NCBI GenBank assembly: GCA_030824725.1
Contig: JAPJRE010000028.1
Location: forward strand, 1 to 19,038
Reading direction: 5' to 3'
DNA length: 19,038 nt
Origin: Sphingomonas sp.
Lineage (GTDB): Bacteria > Pseudomonadota > Alphaproteobacteria > Sphingomonadales > Sphingomonadaceae
Shown here: one piece after another, positions 1 to 8,500 of the stretch
Layout of the letters: each line of letters starts with the position of its first letter
How positions within the stretch are numbered: position 1 is the stretch's first letter
Translations under genes and position numbers: made by a program
The notes under the pieces: generated by a model
Told to the model about the DNA's origin: nothing
What the model saw: only the letters and a program-made list of their open reading frames with translations
Database searches by the model: none

Positions 1-173
1 ACCACAAGCGCCGCTGGGAAGCGACGCTGTTCGTCAACAACCTGTTCGACAAGCAGTATTTCCCGGCGCTGGTCAACTCGGGCGGCAATTTCGGCAAGCA
101 GATCGCCACCCAGTCGGTCCTGCCGCGCGATTTCCGTCGCTATGCAGGCCTGCGCTTCGGTGTAAATTACTGA
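1..173 (+). CDS. TonB-dependent receptor, C-terminal fragment
   Basis: Only the last 57 codons are in the window (first full codon at position 3, stop TGA 171-173). The translation contains the stretch VNNLFDKQYF, the usual last-but-one strand and turn of TonB-dependent receptor barrels, and ends in GLRFGVNY with a terminal aromatic residue as expected of an outer-membrane barrel recognised by the BAM machinery. The complete protein would import a substrate across the outer membrane using TonB-ExbBD energy. The substrate cannot be told from this fragment. The next gene on the same strand encodes an exported hydrolase, so the two may act on the same compound. The family call is fairly safe; the subfamily is not determinable. 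Confidence 0.85.
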   Translation, partial: HKRRWEATLFVNNLFDKQYFPALVNSGGNFGKQIATQSVLPRDFRRYAGLRFGVNY

Positions 174-184
174 TGCACACGCGG

Positions 185-209
185 GAGGGCGGGGCGTTGC
201 TCCGCCCTC
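185..209 (+). terminator. GC hairpin after the TonB receptor, possible terminator
   Basis: GAGGGCGG (185-192) and CCGCCCTC (202-209) are perfect 8-base complementary arms around a 9-base loop, 11 bases after the stop codon. No T-run follows, so intrinsic termination would be weak; it may be a partial attenuator or an mRNA 3'-end stabiliser between the receptor and the hydrolase. Confidence 0.4.
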
Positions 210-230
210 TCCATCAGGAGAGGGGACCGA

Positions 231-1550
231 ATGATCGGCAGAATTGCAATCGCGGCCGCAGCATGCGCAGCCGCGATTTTTGCGTTTGAGGGCCATGCGC
301 AGCAGGCGCAGCAGGCACCGGCACGGCCCAGCGTCGACGCGCCGGAGCTGGCGGCGCTCGGCAGCTACGGCGTCGGGGTGGCCGATCTCGAGTTCGTGGA
401 AGCGGGTCGGGCCGATCCGCTGCAGGGCGCCGACAAGCCCGCGATCGTCGACCGGCACATCCCGATCAAGCTCTGGTATCCGGCCGCGGCAAAAGGCGCG
501 GGCACCCGCTATCGGACCGCGCTGCCGGGCGAGAAGGGCAGCGACGTGCCGTTCGAGGTGCCGGGGCTCGCCACGCCCGGTGCGGCGGCCGCCAAGGGGC
601 GCTTCCCGCTGGTGATCCTCGCCCATGGCTATAGCAACACCCCGGAGGTGCTGTCCTGGCTCGGCGAGAACCTCGCGAGCAAGGGCTATGTCGTGGTCGC
701 GCCCGCCTTCCGCGATCCGCCGATCACCATCCGCACGCCGGCCGCGCGCGCCGGACCGCTGACCAGCCGCCCGCTCGACATCGCCTTCGTCGCCGCCGAG
801 GCGCAGCGGCGGGCGCAGGCCGGGCAGGGGACGTTCGCCGCCGCCGATGCCGCGCGCACCGCGCTGATCGGCTATTCGATGGGCGGCTATGGCGTGCTCA
901 CCGCCGCCGGCGCGCCGCTCGATCCGGCGGTGGCGGGCGCGACGCGCGGCGTGCTGGCCCCCTATGTGGCTGGGGCGGGGAAGGCGGACCGCCTCAAGGT
1001 CGCCGATCTCAAGGCGGTGGTGGCGATCTCGCCCGCCAGCAACCTCTACGGCACGCCGCTCTGGGCAGCACCCGGCGTGGCGGCGATCCGCGCGCCGACG
1101 CTGTTCATCGTCGGCAGCCAGGATCATGTCGTCGGCTATGATCCCGGCGTGCGCACGCTGTTCGACCAGGAGGTCCACGCCCCGCGCTACCTGCTCACCT
1201 TCCGCGAGGCGGCGCACAGCATCGCGCTGATCGGCGCGCCGCCCGCGATGCGCGACAGCTTCTGGGACCTCGATTGGTTCGAGGACGCGGTGTGGCGCAA
1301 GGACCGGCTGATGGCGGTGCAGGCGCACTTCATCACCGCGTTCCTCGATCGCTATGTGAAGGGCGAGGAAGCCAAGGCCGCGTACATCGACGGCTTGGTG
1401 CCGAACTCGAACGACGGCAAATGGCAAGGCGCGCCCGGCGGCCGCTACGCCGGCTTCAGCCCCGGCGCGTCGGCCTCGACGATCTGGAAGGGCTTCCAGC
1501 CCAGCCGCGTCTCGGGAATGAACTTCGAGTTCAAGCCCGCCCAGCCTTGA
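231..1550 (+). CDS. Exported alpha/beta hydrolase (PAF-acetylhydrolase/dienelactone hydrolase-like)
   Basis: 439 residues. ATG 231 is preceded by AGGAG (216-220) ten bases upstream. Residues 1-23 form a signal peptide ending GHA-QQ, so the enzyme should act in the periplasm or outside. The alpha/beta-hydrolase signature is complete: HGYS at 132-135 (oxyanion region), nucleophile elbow GYSMGG at 214-219 with Ser216, acid Asp298 in VGSQDHV, and His329 in EAAHS. The N-terminal part (LWYPA at 81-85, before the HG motif) resembles the platelet-activating-factor acetylhydrolase and dienelactone hydrolase group of esterases. The substrate is unknown; an ester or carboxylester is expected. It follows a TonB-dependent receptor by 57 bp on the same strand, which suggests degradation of an imported or surface-bound ester. 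The gene ends 6 bp from the convergent sdaA. Confidence 0.9.
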   Translation: MIGRIAIAAAACAAAIFAFEGHAQQAQQAPARPSVDAPELAALGSYGVGVADLEFVEAGRADPLQGADKPAIVDRHIPIKLWYPAAAKGAGTRYRTALPGEKGSDVPFEVPGLATPGAAAAKGRFPLVILAHGYSNTPEVLSWLGENLASKGYVVVAPAFRDPPITIRTPAARAGPLTSRPLDIAFVAAEAQRRAQAGQGTFAAADAARTALIGYSMGGYGVLTAAGAPLDPAVAGATRGVLAPYVAGAGKADRLKVADLKAVVAISPASNLYGTPLWAAPGVAAIRAPTLFIVGSQDHVVGYDPGVRTLFDQEVHAPRYLLTFREAAHSIALIGAPPAMRDSFWDLDWFEDAVWRKDRLMAVQAHFITAFLDRYVKGEEAKAAYIDGLVPNSNDGKWQGAPGGRYAGFSPGASASTIWKGFQPSRVSGMNFEFKPAQP

Positions 1551-1556
1551 GCCGGG

Positions 1557-2942
1557 TCAGCATTCGACGACGTTGACCGCCAGGCCGCCGAGGCTCGTCT
1601 CCTTGTACTTGGAGCGCATGTCGAGGCCGGTCTGGCGCATCGTCTCGATCACCGCGTCGAGCGAGACCTTGTGCGTGCCGTCGCCATGGAGCGCGAGCAT
1701 CGCGGCGTTGATTGCCTTCACCGCGCCCATCGTATTGCGCTCGATGCAGGGGATCTGGACCAGCCCGCCGATCGGATCGCAGGTGAGGCCGAGATTATGC
1801 TCCATGCCGATCTCGGCGGCATTCTCGATCTGCGCGTTGCTGCCGCCCAGCGCCGCGGCGAGGCCCGCCGCCGCCATCGAGCAGGCGACGCCCACCTCGC
1901 CCTGGCAGCCCATCTCGGCGGCCGAGATCGACGCCTGGCGCTTGTAGAGGATGCCGATTGCCGCCGCCGTGAGCAGCAGGCGGCGGCTGCCCGCCTGGGT
2001 CGCGTCGCCGACGAAGCACTCATAATAGCGCAGCACCGCCGGGATCACCCCCGCCGCGCCGTTGGTGGGCGCGGTGACGACGCGGCCGCCGGCGGCATTC
2101 TCCTCATTCACCGCGAGTGCCCAGAGGCTCACCCATTCGAGCACCGAGGCGGGCTCGACCCGGGGGCCGCGCGCCATCAGCTTCTGGTGGAGCTTGCGTG
2201 CGCGGCGGGGCACTTCCAGGCCGCCGGGCAGGATGCCGTCCTGCGCCATGCCGCGATCCATGCACGCGTTCATCGCATCGTGGATGCCGTCGACAAAGGC
2301 GAGCGTCGCCGCATCGTCGCGCCAGCCGCGCTCGTTGGCGAGCATGAGTCCGGCAATGTCGAGCCCGAGTTCGTCGCAGCGCTGCAGCATCTCGCGGGCG
2401 CTGGCGAAGGGATGGTTGGTACCGGCGGAAAGGCCTGCCGCGGCTTCCTCGCCCTCGCGCCGGATCGCGCCGCCGCCGACCGAATAATAGGTCCGCTCGA
2501 GCACCGCGCCGTCGATCAGCGTGGCGCGCAGCTTCATGCCGTTGGGATGGCCGGGGAGGAACTGGCGCTTGCGGAACTTGATGTCGGTTTCGGGATCGAA
2601 GGGCACCAGCGCAGTGCCGCCAAGCCGCAGCCGGCGCTGCGCAGCGATGTCTGCCAGCATCGGCTCCACCGCATCGGGATCGACACCCTCGGGCCGCTCG
2701 CCCGCCAGCCCCAGCACCACCGCGCGATCGGTGGCGTGGCCCTTGCCGGTCAGTGCCAGCGAGCCGAACAGCTCGCAGCACAGCTTGGTGACGCTCCGCC
2801 CGTCGGCGATTACCCAGGCGGCGAAGTCGCGCGCGGCGCGCATCGGCCCCACGGTATGCGAGCTCGACGGCCCGATGCCGATGGTGAACACGTCGGTGAT
2901 GCTGATCGGCCCTGCATTCGGCCCGACGCCTTTGGTCGCCAC
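1557..2942 (-). CDS. sdaA: L-serine ammonia-lyase, iron-sulfur type, single chain
   Basis: Converts L-serine to pyruvate and ammonia in the cytoplasm using a [4Fe-4S] cluster. From the GTG at 2942 the protein is 461 residues, close to the 454-460 of well-known SdaA enzymes. GPSSSHTVGP at 24-33 is the family's N-terminal signature. Cys346, Cys388 and Cys399 match the cluster ligands by motif (MGCQGE, LTCDPIGG, IPCIERN). The last residue, Cys461, matches the C-terminal 'tail-in-mouth' cysteine described for the Legionella enzyme. The frame stays open upstream to an ATG at 3032, but that start lies inside the riboswitch. The GTG has AGGAG at 2952-2956 with nine-base spacing, so it is preferred. 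Expression should depend on glycine through the upstream tandem aptamers. The gene is convergent with the esterase gene, 6 bp away. Confidence 0.95.
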   Translation of the reverse strand: MATKGVGPNAGPISITDVFTIGIGPSSSHTVGPMRAARDFAAWVIADGRSVTKLCCELFGSLALTGKGHATDRAVVLGLAGERPEGVDPDAVEPMLADIAAQRRLRLGGTALVPFDPETDIKFRKRQFLPGHPNGMKLRATLIDGAVLERTYYSVGGGAIRREGEEAAAGLSAGTNHPFASAREMLQRCDELGLDIAGLMLANERGWRDDAATLAFVDGIHDAMNACMDRGMAQDGILPGGLEVPRRARKLHQKLMARGPRVEPASVLEWVSLWALAVNEENAAGGRVVTAPTNGAAGVIPAVLRYYECFVGDATQAGSRRLLLTAAAIGILYKRQASISAAEMGCQGEVGVACSMAAAGLAAALGGSNAQIENAAEIGMEHNLGLTCDPIGGLVQIPCIERNTMGAVKAINAAMLALHGDGTHKVSLDAVIETMRQTGLDMRSKYKETSLGGLAVNVVEC

Positions 2943-2951
2943 GGAACCCGT

Positions 2952-2956
2952 CTCCT
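2952..2956 (-). promoter_or_regulatory. Shine-Dalgarno that fixes the sdaA start
   Basis: AGGAG on the minus strand, nine bases before GTG 2942 and about 22 bases after the end of the second glycine aptamer. It supports translation starting downstream of the riboswitch rather than at the in-frame ATG 3032, which falls within the aptamer. Confidence 0.75.
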
Positions 2957-2978
2957 GAAACACTCGGTTGCGGGCCCC

Positions 2979-3129
2979 TTCTGTCCGTTTGCCTGAGATC
3001 GCTATCCCGTCGGCGGGCGCGCGCGGCGCCACTCTCCAGAATGTTGTGGCCGGAAGGTCCTTTTGCCTGAGAGTTTCCGGGGCGGTTGCTCCTTCGGCGA
3101 TCCGGTTGCCCGGATTCTCTCCCTTTCCG
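2979..3129 (-). promoter_or_regulatory. Tandem glycine riboswitch (two aptamers) in the sdaA leader
   Basis: Read on the minus strand, the first aptamer (3129-3051) carries the hallmark glycine-aptamer blocks GGGAGAGA, GCCGAAGGAGCAA and GGAAACTCTCAGGCAAAAGG. Its P1 pairs CGGAAAGG with CCTTCCG with one bulged base. A nine-base linker follows. The second aptamer (3041-2979) has GGAGAG, then a shorter and more divergent core CCGACGGGATAGC, then ATCTCAGGCAAACGGACAG. Its P1 is TTCTG paired with CAGAA. In characterised glycine riboswitches ligand binding usually turns expression on. I see no intrinsic terminator between aptamer two and the start codon, so control is probably at translation initiation (inference): AACC and GGTT flank the Shine-Dalgarno and could sequester it. 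Recognition is by conserved sequence; no covariance search was possible. Confidence 0.93.
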
Positions 3130-3137
3130 ACAGCGTG

Positions 3138-3166
3138 TGTTTCGCCGTGAGGCCCCGTGCTGTCAA
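3138..3166 (-). promoter_or_regulatory. Putative sigma-70 promoter for the riboswitch-sdaA transcript
   Basis: A perfect -35 TTGACA (minus strand, 3166-3161), a 17-base spacer and a poor -10 GAAACA (3143-3138). Predicted transcription start is near 3130, which is where aptamer one begins. The -35 box contains the TGA stop codon of gph. The strength of the -35 and the match of the predicted start to the aptamer edge are in favour; the -10 is weak. Confidence 0.45.
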
Positions 3167-3840
3167 ACGCTGATTGGGCGAAGGGCTTCCAGCGCGGGCA
3201 GCAGTTCGGCGAAGGAATCGATCACCGCCTCGGCGCCGAGCGCGGTCACCGGCACCTGCGAGAAGCCGAAGCTGCACGCGATCACGGGGACGCTCGCCGC
3301 CTGCGCCGCCTGCACGTCGTAGATCGAATCGCCGACGAACGCCGCCGGGCCGCTGCAGCGCCGGACCATCTCCAGAATCGGCGCGGGCGAAGGTTTGGCG
3401 GTGCCGGGGCCGAGCGTGTCGCCGCCGATCACGGTGGCGAAGCGGGGGAGGAGGCCGGTCGCCTCCAGCAGCGGCAGGCTGAGTGCTTCGAGCTTGTTGG
3501 TGACCACCGCCAGCGTGATGCCCTGCGCGGCCAGCGCATCGAGCGCATCGAGCACGCCGGGATAAAGGCGGCTATGCTCGGCATTGTGCGCGGCATAGGT
3601 GTCGACGAAGCGCGGGTAGAGCCGCGCCACCGCCGCCGCATCGCCGCCGCCGGTCGCCGCGACCGCCTGCTCCAGCAGCGTGTGCACGCCGCGGCCGACC
3701 ATGGCGAGGATGCGATCCAGCGGCAGCGCCGCCCGGCCATCCTCCGCCAGCACGCGGTTGAGCGTCGCGGCAAGGTCGCCGCTGGTATCGAGCAGCGTGC
3801 CGTCGAGGTCGAAGCCGATGGTCCGGAAGGGCAGGGGCAT
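3163..3840 (-). CDS. gph: Phosphoglycolate phosphatase, HAD superfamily
   Basis: 225 residues from ATG 3840 (an in-frame ATG at 3852 would add four). Hydrolyses 2-phosphoglycolate to glycolate in the cytoplasm, removing the product of oxidative DNA end repair. All four HAD motifs are visible: FDLDGTLLD with nucleophile Asp11 and Asp13; VVTNK with Thr114; Lys149 in KPSPAP; and VGDSIYDV with Asp171 and Asp175. The segment between motif I and the second motif is a helical cap of the size usual for Gph and PGP-like enzymes. Longer upstream frame extensions run antisense into glmU and look unlike protein. The start is divergent from glmU with 85 bp between; no clear Shine-Dalgarno is visible. Other HAD phosphatases of this subclass act on different small phosphates, so the substrate is inferred from family and position next to glmU. 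Confidence 0.88.
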   Translation of the reverse strand: MPLPFRTIGFDLDGTLLDTSGDLAATLNRVLAEDGRAALPLDRILAMVGRGVHTLLEQAVAATGGGDAAAVARLYPRFVDTYAAHNAEHSRLYPGVLDALDALAAQGITLAVVTNKLEALSLPLLEATGLLPRFATVIGGDTLGPGTAKPSPAPILEMVRRCSGPAAFVGDSIYDVQAAQAASVPVIACSFGFSQVPVTALGAEAVIDSFAELLPALEALRPISV

Positions 3841-3925
3841 GGCGTGCCGCATGGCAGCATCGTGCTGGAAAAGCCATGTCCAGCGTGGCAGGGGTTGCAC
3901 CCCATTTCGACCGGAGACTGGCCAC

Positions 3926-5278
3926 GTGACTGCACCCATCGCCGCGATCATCCTCGCCGCCGGCAAGGGCACGCGGATGCAATCCGATACCCACAAGGTG
4001 CTGCACCCGATTGCAGGACGGCCGATGCTGCTCCACCTGATCGACAGCGTGAAGGCGCTGGGCGCCGCGCGCGAGGTGGTGGTGGTCGGCGCCGGTCGCG
4101 AGCAGGTCGAGGCCGCGGTGACGCCGCTTGGGGCGGAGACGGCGCACCAGGCCGAGCAGCTCGGCACCGGACACGCCGTGCTCCAGGCCAAGGCGGCGCT
4201 GGCGGGCTTCGAGGGCGACGTGCTGATCCTCTATGGCGACGTGCCGCTGGTCACCACTGCGACGATGCGGCGCATGCTCGAGCGGCTGCATGGGGACGCC
4301 GCGCCCGCAGTGGTGGTGCTGGGCTTCCGCCCCGCCGATCCGGGCGCCTATGGCCGGCTGATCGTCGAGGGCGGCGATCGCCTGTCGAAGATCGTCGAGT
4401 ACAAGGACGCTTCGCCGGAGGAGCGCGCCGTCACCCTGTGCAATTCGGGGCTGATGGCGGTGCGGGGTGCCGATCTGTTCGCGCTGCTCGATCGGCTGAC
4501 CAACGATAATGCGGCCGGCGAATATTACCTCACCGACATCGTCGAGATCGCCAATGACGACGGCCGGGTCGCGGCGGTGATCGAGACGGCTTCGACCGAA
4601 GTCACGGGCGTCAACAGCCGCGGCGAGCTGGCGGCGCTGGAGGCAGAGTGGCAGCAGGCCCGCCGCGCCCGCGCGATGGTCGAAGGGGCAACGCTGATCG
4701 CCCCCGAGACGGTGTGGTTCGCGTACGATACGCAGATCGGCCGCGACGTGACGATCGAGCCGAACGTCGTGTTCGGCCCCGGCGTCACCGTGGCGGACGG
4801 CGTGGTGCTGCGCGCGTTCAGCCATATCGAGGGCGCGACGATCGCCAGCGGCGCGATCGTCGGTCCCTATGCCCGGCTGCGCCCCGGTGCGGTGCTGGAG
4901 GCGGACTCCCATGTCGGCAATTTCGTCGAGCTCAAGAACGCGGTGCTGGGCAAGGGCGCCAAGGCCAACCACCTGACCTATCTGGGCGATGCCAGCGTTG
5001 GCGCCGGGGCGAACATCGGCGCGGGCACGATCACCTGCAATTACAACGGCTTCCTAAAGCAGAAGACGGTGATCGGGGCAGGCGCGTTCATCGGATCGAA
5101 CAGCGCGCTGGTGGCGCCGGTGGCGATCGGCGACGGCGCGATCATCGGCGCGGGATCGGTGATCACCCGCGACGTCGAGGCCGATGCGCTGGCCGTCACC
5201 CGGCCGGACACATTGACGAAGCAGGGCTGGGCCACGACCTTCCGTGCGATAATGAAGGCACGAAAGGCCGCGAAATGA
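3926..5278 (+). CDS. glmU: Bifunctional UDP-GlcNAc pyrophosphorylase / glucosamine-1-phosphate acetyltransferase
   Basis: 450 residues from GTG 3926, with GGAG at 3913-3916 nine bases before it; an upstream in-frame ATG at 3680 would extend into the antisense of gph and is rejected. Cytoplasmic enzyme of the last two steps to UDP-GlcNAc for peptidoglycan and lipid glycosylation. The N-terminal uridyltransferase domain shows LAAGKGTRM (10-18), QLGTGHAV (79-85), YGDVPL with metal ligand Asp105, and Asn230 in GVNSRGEL. The C-terminal half is a left-handed beta helix of hexapeptide repeats with NHLTYLGD (His349 is the likely acetyltransferase base) and GAGTITCNYNG (366-375). Length and domain order are normal. 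The stop overlaps the start of the next gene (ATGA), and glmS follows, so the hexosamine genes are clustered. Confidence 0.97.
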   Translation: MTAPIAAIILAAGKGTRMQSDTHKVLHPIAGRPMLLHLIDSVKALGAAREVVVVGAGREQVEAAVTPLGAETAHQAEQLGTGHAVLQAKAALAGFEGDVLILYGDVPLVTTATMRRMLERLHGDAAPAVVVLGFRPADPGAYGRLIVEGGDRLSKIVEYKDASPEERAVTLCNSGLMAVRGADLFALLDRLTNDNAAGEYYLTDIVEIANDDGRVAAVIETASTEVTGVNSRGELAALEAEWQQARRARAMVEGATLIAPETVWFAYDTQIGRDVTIEPNVVFGPGVTVADGVVLRAFSHIEGATIASGAIVGPYARLRPGAVLEADSHVGNFVELKNAVLGKGAKANHLTYLGDASVGAGANIGAGTITCNYNGFLKQKTVIGAGAFIGSNSALVAPVAIGDGAIIGAGSVITRDVEADALAVTRPDTLTKQGWATTFRAIMKARKAAK

Positions 5279-5586
5279 CCGACCGCTACACCGACAAGCC
5301 GTTCCTCAAGCTGCTCGATGCCTATGTGCTCGACGCGATCGGCCATCTTGACGAGAAGAGCGACGCCCAGCTCACCGCCGCCGAACCCGCGCTGCGCGAA
5401 GCCTTCGGCTGGGAGAGCGATTGGCGGGGCATCGTCGTCGAGCGGATGCAGTTCCCCGAGGGGATCCCCGGGGCGATCCGCGAAGTCTGGGAAAAGGGCG
5501 CGGTGCGCTTCCGCGAGGAACAGGGGCACGAGCCCGATCCGGCCGAGTTCACCCGGATTTTCAACGACACCAACTTTCCGCACTGA
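5275..5586 (+). CDS. Small conserved-looking protein of unknown function between glmU and glmS
   Basis: 103 residues. ATG 5275 overlaps the glmU stop by four bases (ATGA), so it is probably translated by coupling to glmU. No signal peptide or membrane segment is present; the protein is acidic, likely helical and cytoplasmic (motifs LLDAYVLDAIGHLDE near 14-28, and GWESDWRGIVVERM near 45-58; C-terminus IFNDTNFPH). I do not recognise a named domain and assign no function. The real-gene call rests on codon pattern, coupling and balanced amino-acid composition, in contrast to the arginine- and alanine-rich overlapping frames. A role in adjusting hexosamine synthesis is possible from position only. 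Confidence 0.85.
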   Translation: MTDRYTDKPFLKLLDAYVLDAIGHLDEKSDAQLTAAEPALREAFGWESDWRGIVVERMQFPEGIPGAIREVWEKGAVRFREEQGHEPDPAEFTRIFNDTNFPH

Positions 5587-5676
5587 GGGACAGGGCGCTT
5601 AGTAGGCGGACCCATTCAGCCATCCGTCAGTATGCCCCCGCTAGCGGCGGCCGCCCACCCGCGCTAGGGCTGGGGC

Positions 5677-5682
5677 AGGAGG
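5677..5682 (+). promoter_or_regulatory. Strong Shine-Dalgarno of glmS
   Basis: AGGAGG nine bases before ATG 5692. An upstream out-of-frame ATG at 5687 is not used. The 105-bp gap after the 103-residue gene holds no convincing promoter or terminator, only the inverted pair GCTAGCGG / CCGC...CTAG around 5640-5667, so read-through from glmU is possible. Confidence 0.65.
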
Positions 5683-5691
5683 ACGGATGCG

Positions 5692-7515
<1,824 letters not shown>

Positions 7516-7583
7516 CCGCCCGTATCCTCCTCCTCGCGGGGGAAGATATGGAGTCACCTGATCGGCCCGAGCGGCGAAAAATT

Positions 7584-7608
7584 GGCAGTCTCACTGTGGC
7601 TCACTGCC
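7584..7608 (+). terminator. Hairpin downstream of glmS, weak terminator candidate
   Basis: GGCAGT (7584-7589) pairs perfectly with ACTGCC (7603-7608), loop 13 bases, 68 bp after the glmS stop. The T-run on the plus side is poor, whereas an A-run before the left arm would give a T-run on the minus strand. It is best read as a weak or bidirectional terminator in the 208-bp gap between glmS and the deacetylase gene. Confidence 0.35.
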
Positions 7609-7667
7609 GGCCGCGTCGTTTAATCCTTAGCGTTTCGTGCGTTAGAAAAAGACGAAATTCGGCCTGC

Positions 7668-7695
7668 TTGCCGCCGCGTTCCGGCGGTCTATATC
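7668..7695 (+). promoter_or_regulatory. Putative promoter for the deacetylase-glycosyltransferase pair
   Basis: TTGCCG (7668-7673), 16-base spacer, TATATC (7690-7695), giving a predicted start about 20 bases before ATG 7724. Just upstream TTTCGT (7633-7638) and ACGAAA (7652-7657) form an inverted pair that could be an operator. The match is moderate and no experiment supports it. Confidence 0.4.
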
Positions 7696-7723
7696 GCTCG
7701 CACCTGCAGCAAAGAACGATGGG

Positions 7724-8500
7724 ATGACCGAAGCTACCCGCCCCGAACGGCCCAAGGGCCCCAGCCTGCTCGCATCGATCCACGATGTCGGGCCCCGTTC
7801 CGAGGGCGCGGTCGACCAGCTTTCCGAGCTGTTCCTGAAGCATATCGGCGGGCCCCGCTACGCGATGCTCGTCGTACCCGATCACTGGGGCGCGGCGCCG
7901 CTGGTGCCCGGCAGCCCCTTCGCCACGCGACTGCGCGCCTGGGCGGATTCGGGCATCGAGATGTTCCTGCACGGCTGGTTCCACAAGGACGTCGCCGAGC
8001 ACGCCTCGGCCGGCGCGCGCTTCAAAGCCAAGCACATGACCGCGGGCGAGGGCGAATTCCTCGGCCTCGACTATACCACCGCGCGCGACCGGATGGCGCG
8101 CGGCCGGGCGCTGGTGGAGGACATTATCGGGCGCCCGGTGACCGGCTTCATCGCGCCCGCCTGGCTCTATGGTGACGGTGCCCGCGAGGCGCTGCGTGAC
8201 CTCGATTTTGCGCTCGCCGAGGATCATTTCCGCGTCTGGGCGCCCGGGCAGGCAGACCGCGTGCTCGCCAAGGGCCCGGTGATCACCTGGGCCAGCCGCA
8301 GCAAGAGCCGGATCGCTTCGTCGCTCGCCGTCGCCGCGCTCGCCCGCACGCTGCTGCCGCGCCGCCCGGCGATGCGGCTGGGCGTGCATCCGGGGGACGT
8401 TACCGTGCCGGCGCTGCTGACGAGCATCGACAAGACGCTCGGTGCGCTGACCAAGGGCGGCCGCTTCGGCCAATATCGCGAATTGCTGGAGACGCATTGA
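7724..8500 (+). CDS. DUF2334-type polysaccharide deacetylase
   Basis: 258 residues, no signal peptide, so cytoplasmic. The fold is that of carbohydrate esterase family 4-like (NodB-related) deacetylases of the DUF2334 branch: SIHDVGP with His20 and Asp21, metal-binding HGWFHKD with His83 and His87, GFIAPAWLYG (141-150, substrate loop) and LGVHPGD with His222. Such enzymes remove N-acetyl groups from amino sugars on glycans or glycolipids. The start is ATG 7724; an ATG five bases upstream reads into a stop after two codons. The Shine-Dalgarno is weak. The stop shares one base with the start of the following glycosyltransferase (TGATG), so the two are co-translated and likely act in one pathway, with this enzyme acting on the product of that transfer. 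The substrate is not known. Confidence 0.9.
   Translation: MTEATRPERPKGPSLLASIHDVGPRSEGAVDQLSELFLKHIGGPRYAMLVVPDHWGAAPLVPGSPFATRLRAWADSGIEMFLHGWFHKDVAEHASAGARFKAKHMTAGEGEFLGLDYTTARDRMARGRALVEDIIGRPVTGFIAPAWLYGDGAREALRDLDFALAEDHFRVWAPGQADRVLAKGPVITWASRSKSRIASSLAVAALARTLLPRRPAMRLGVHPGDVTVPALLTSIDKTLGALTKGGRFGQYRELLETH

Noticed and set aside
1671..2996. A 441-codon plus-strand frame opposite sdaA
   Set aside because: Antisense to sdaA and into the riboswitch; composition typical of GC-driven open frames.
3572..4972. A 466-codon minus-strand frame opposite glmU and overlapping gph
   Set aside because: Incompatible with both gph and glmU, which are supported by motifs and length; no domain.
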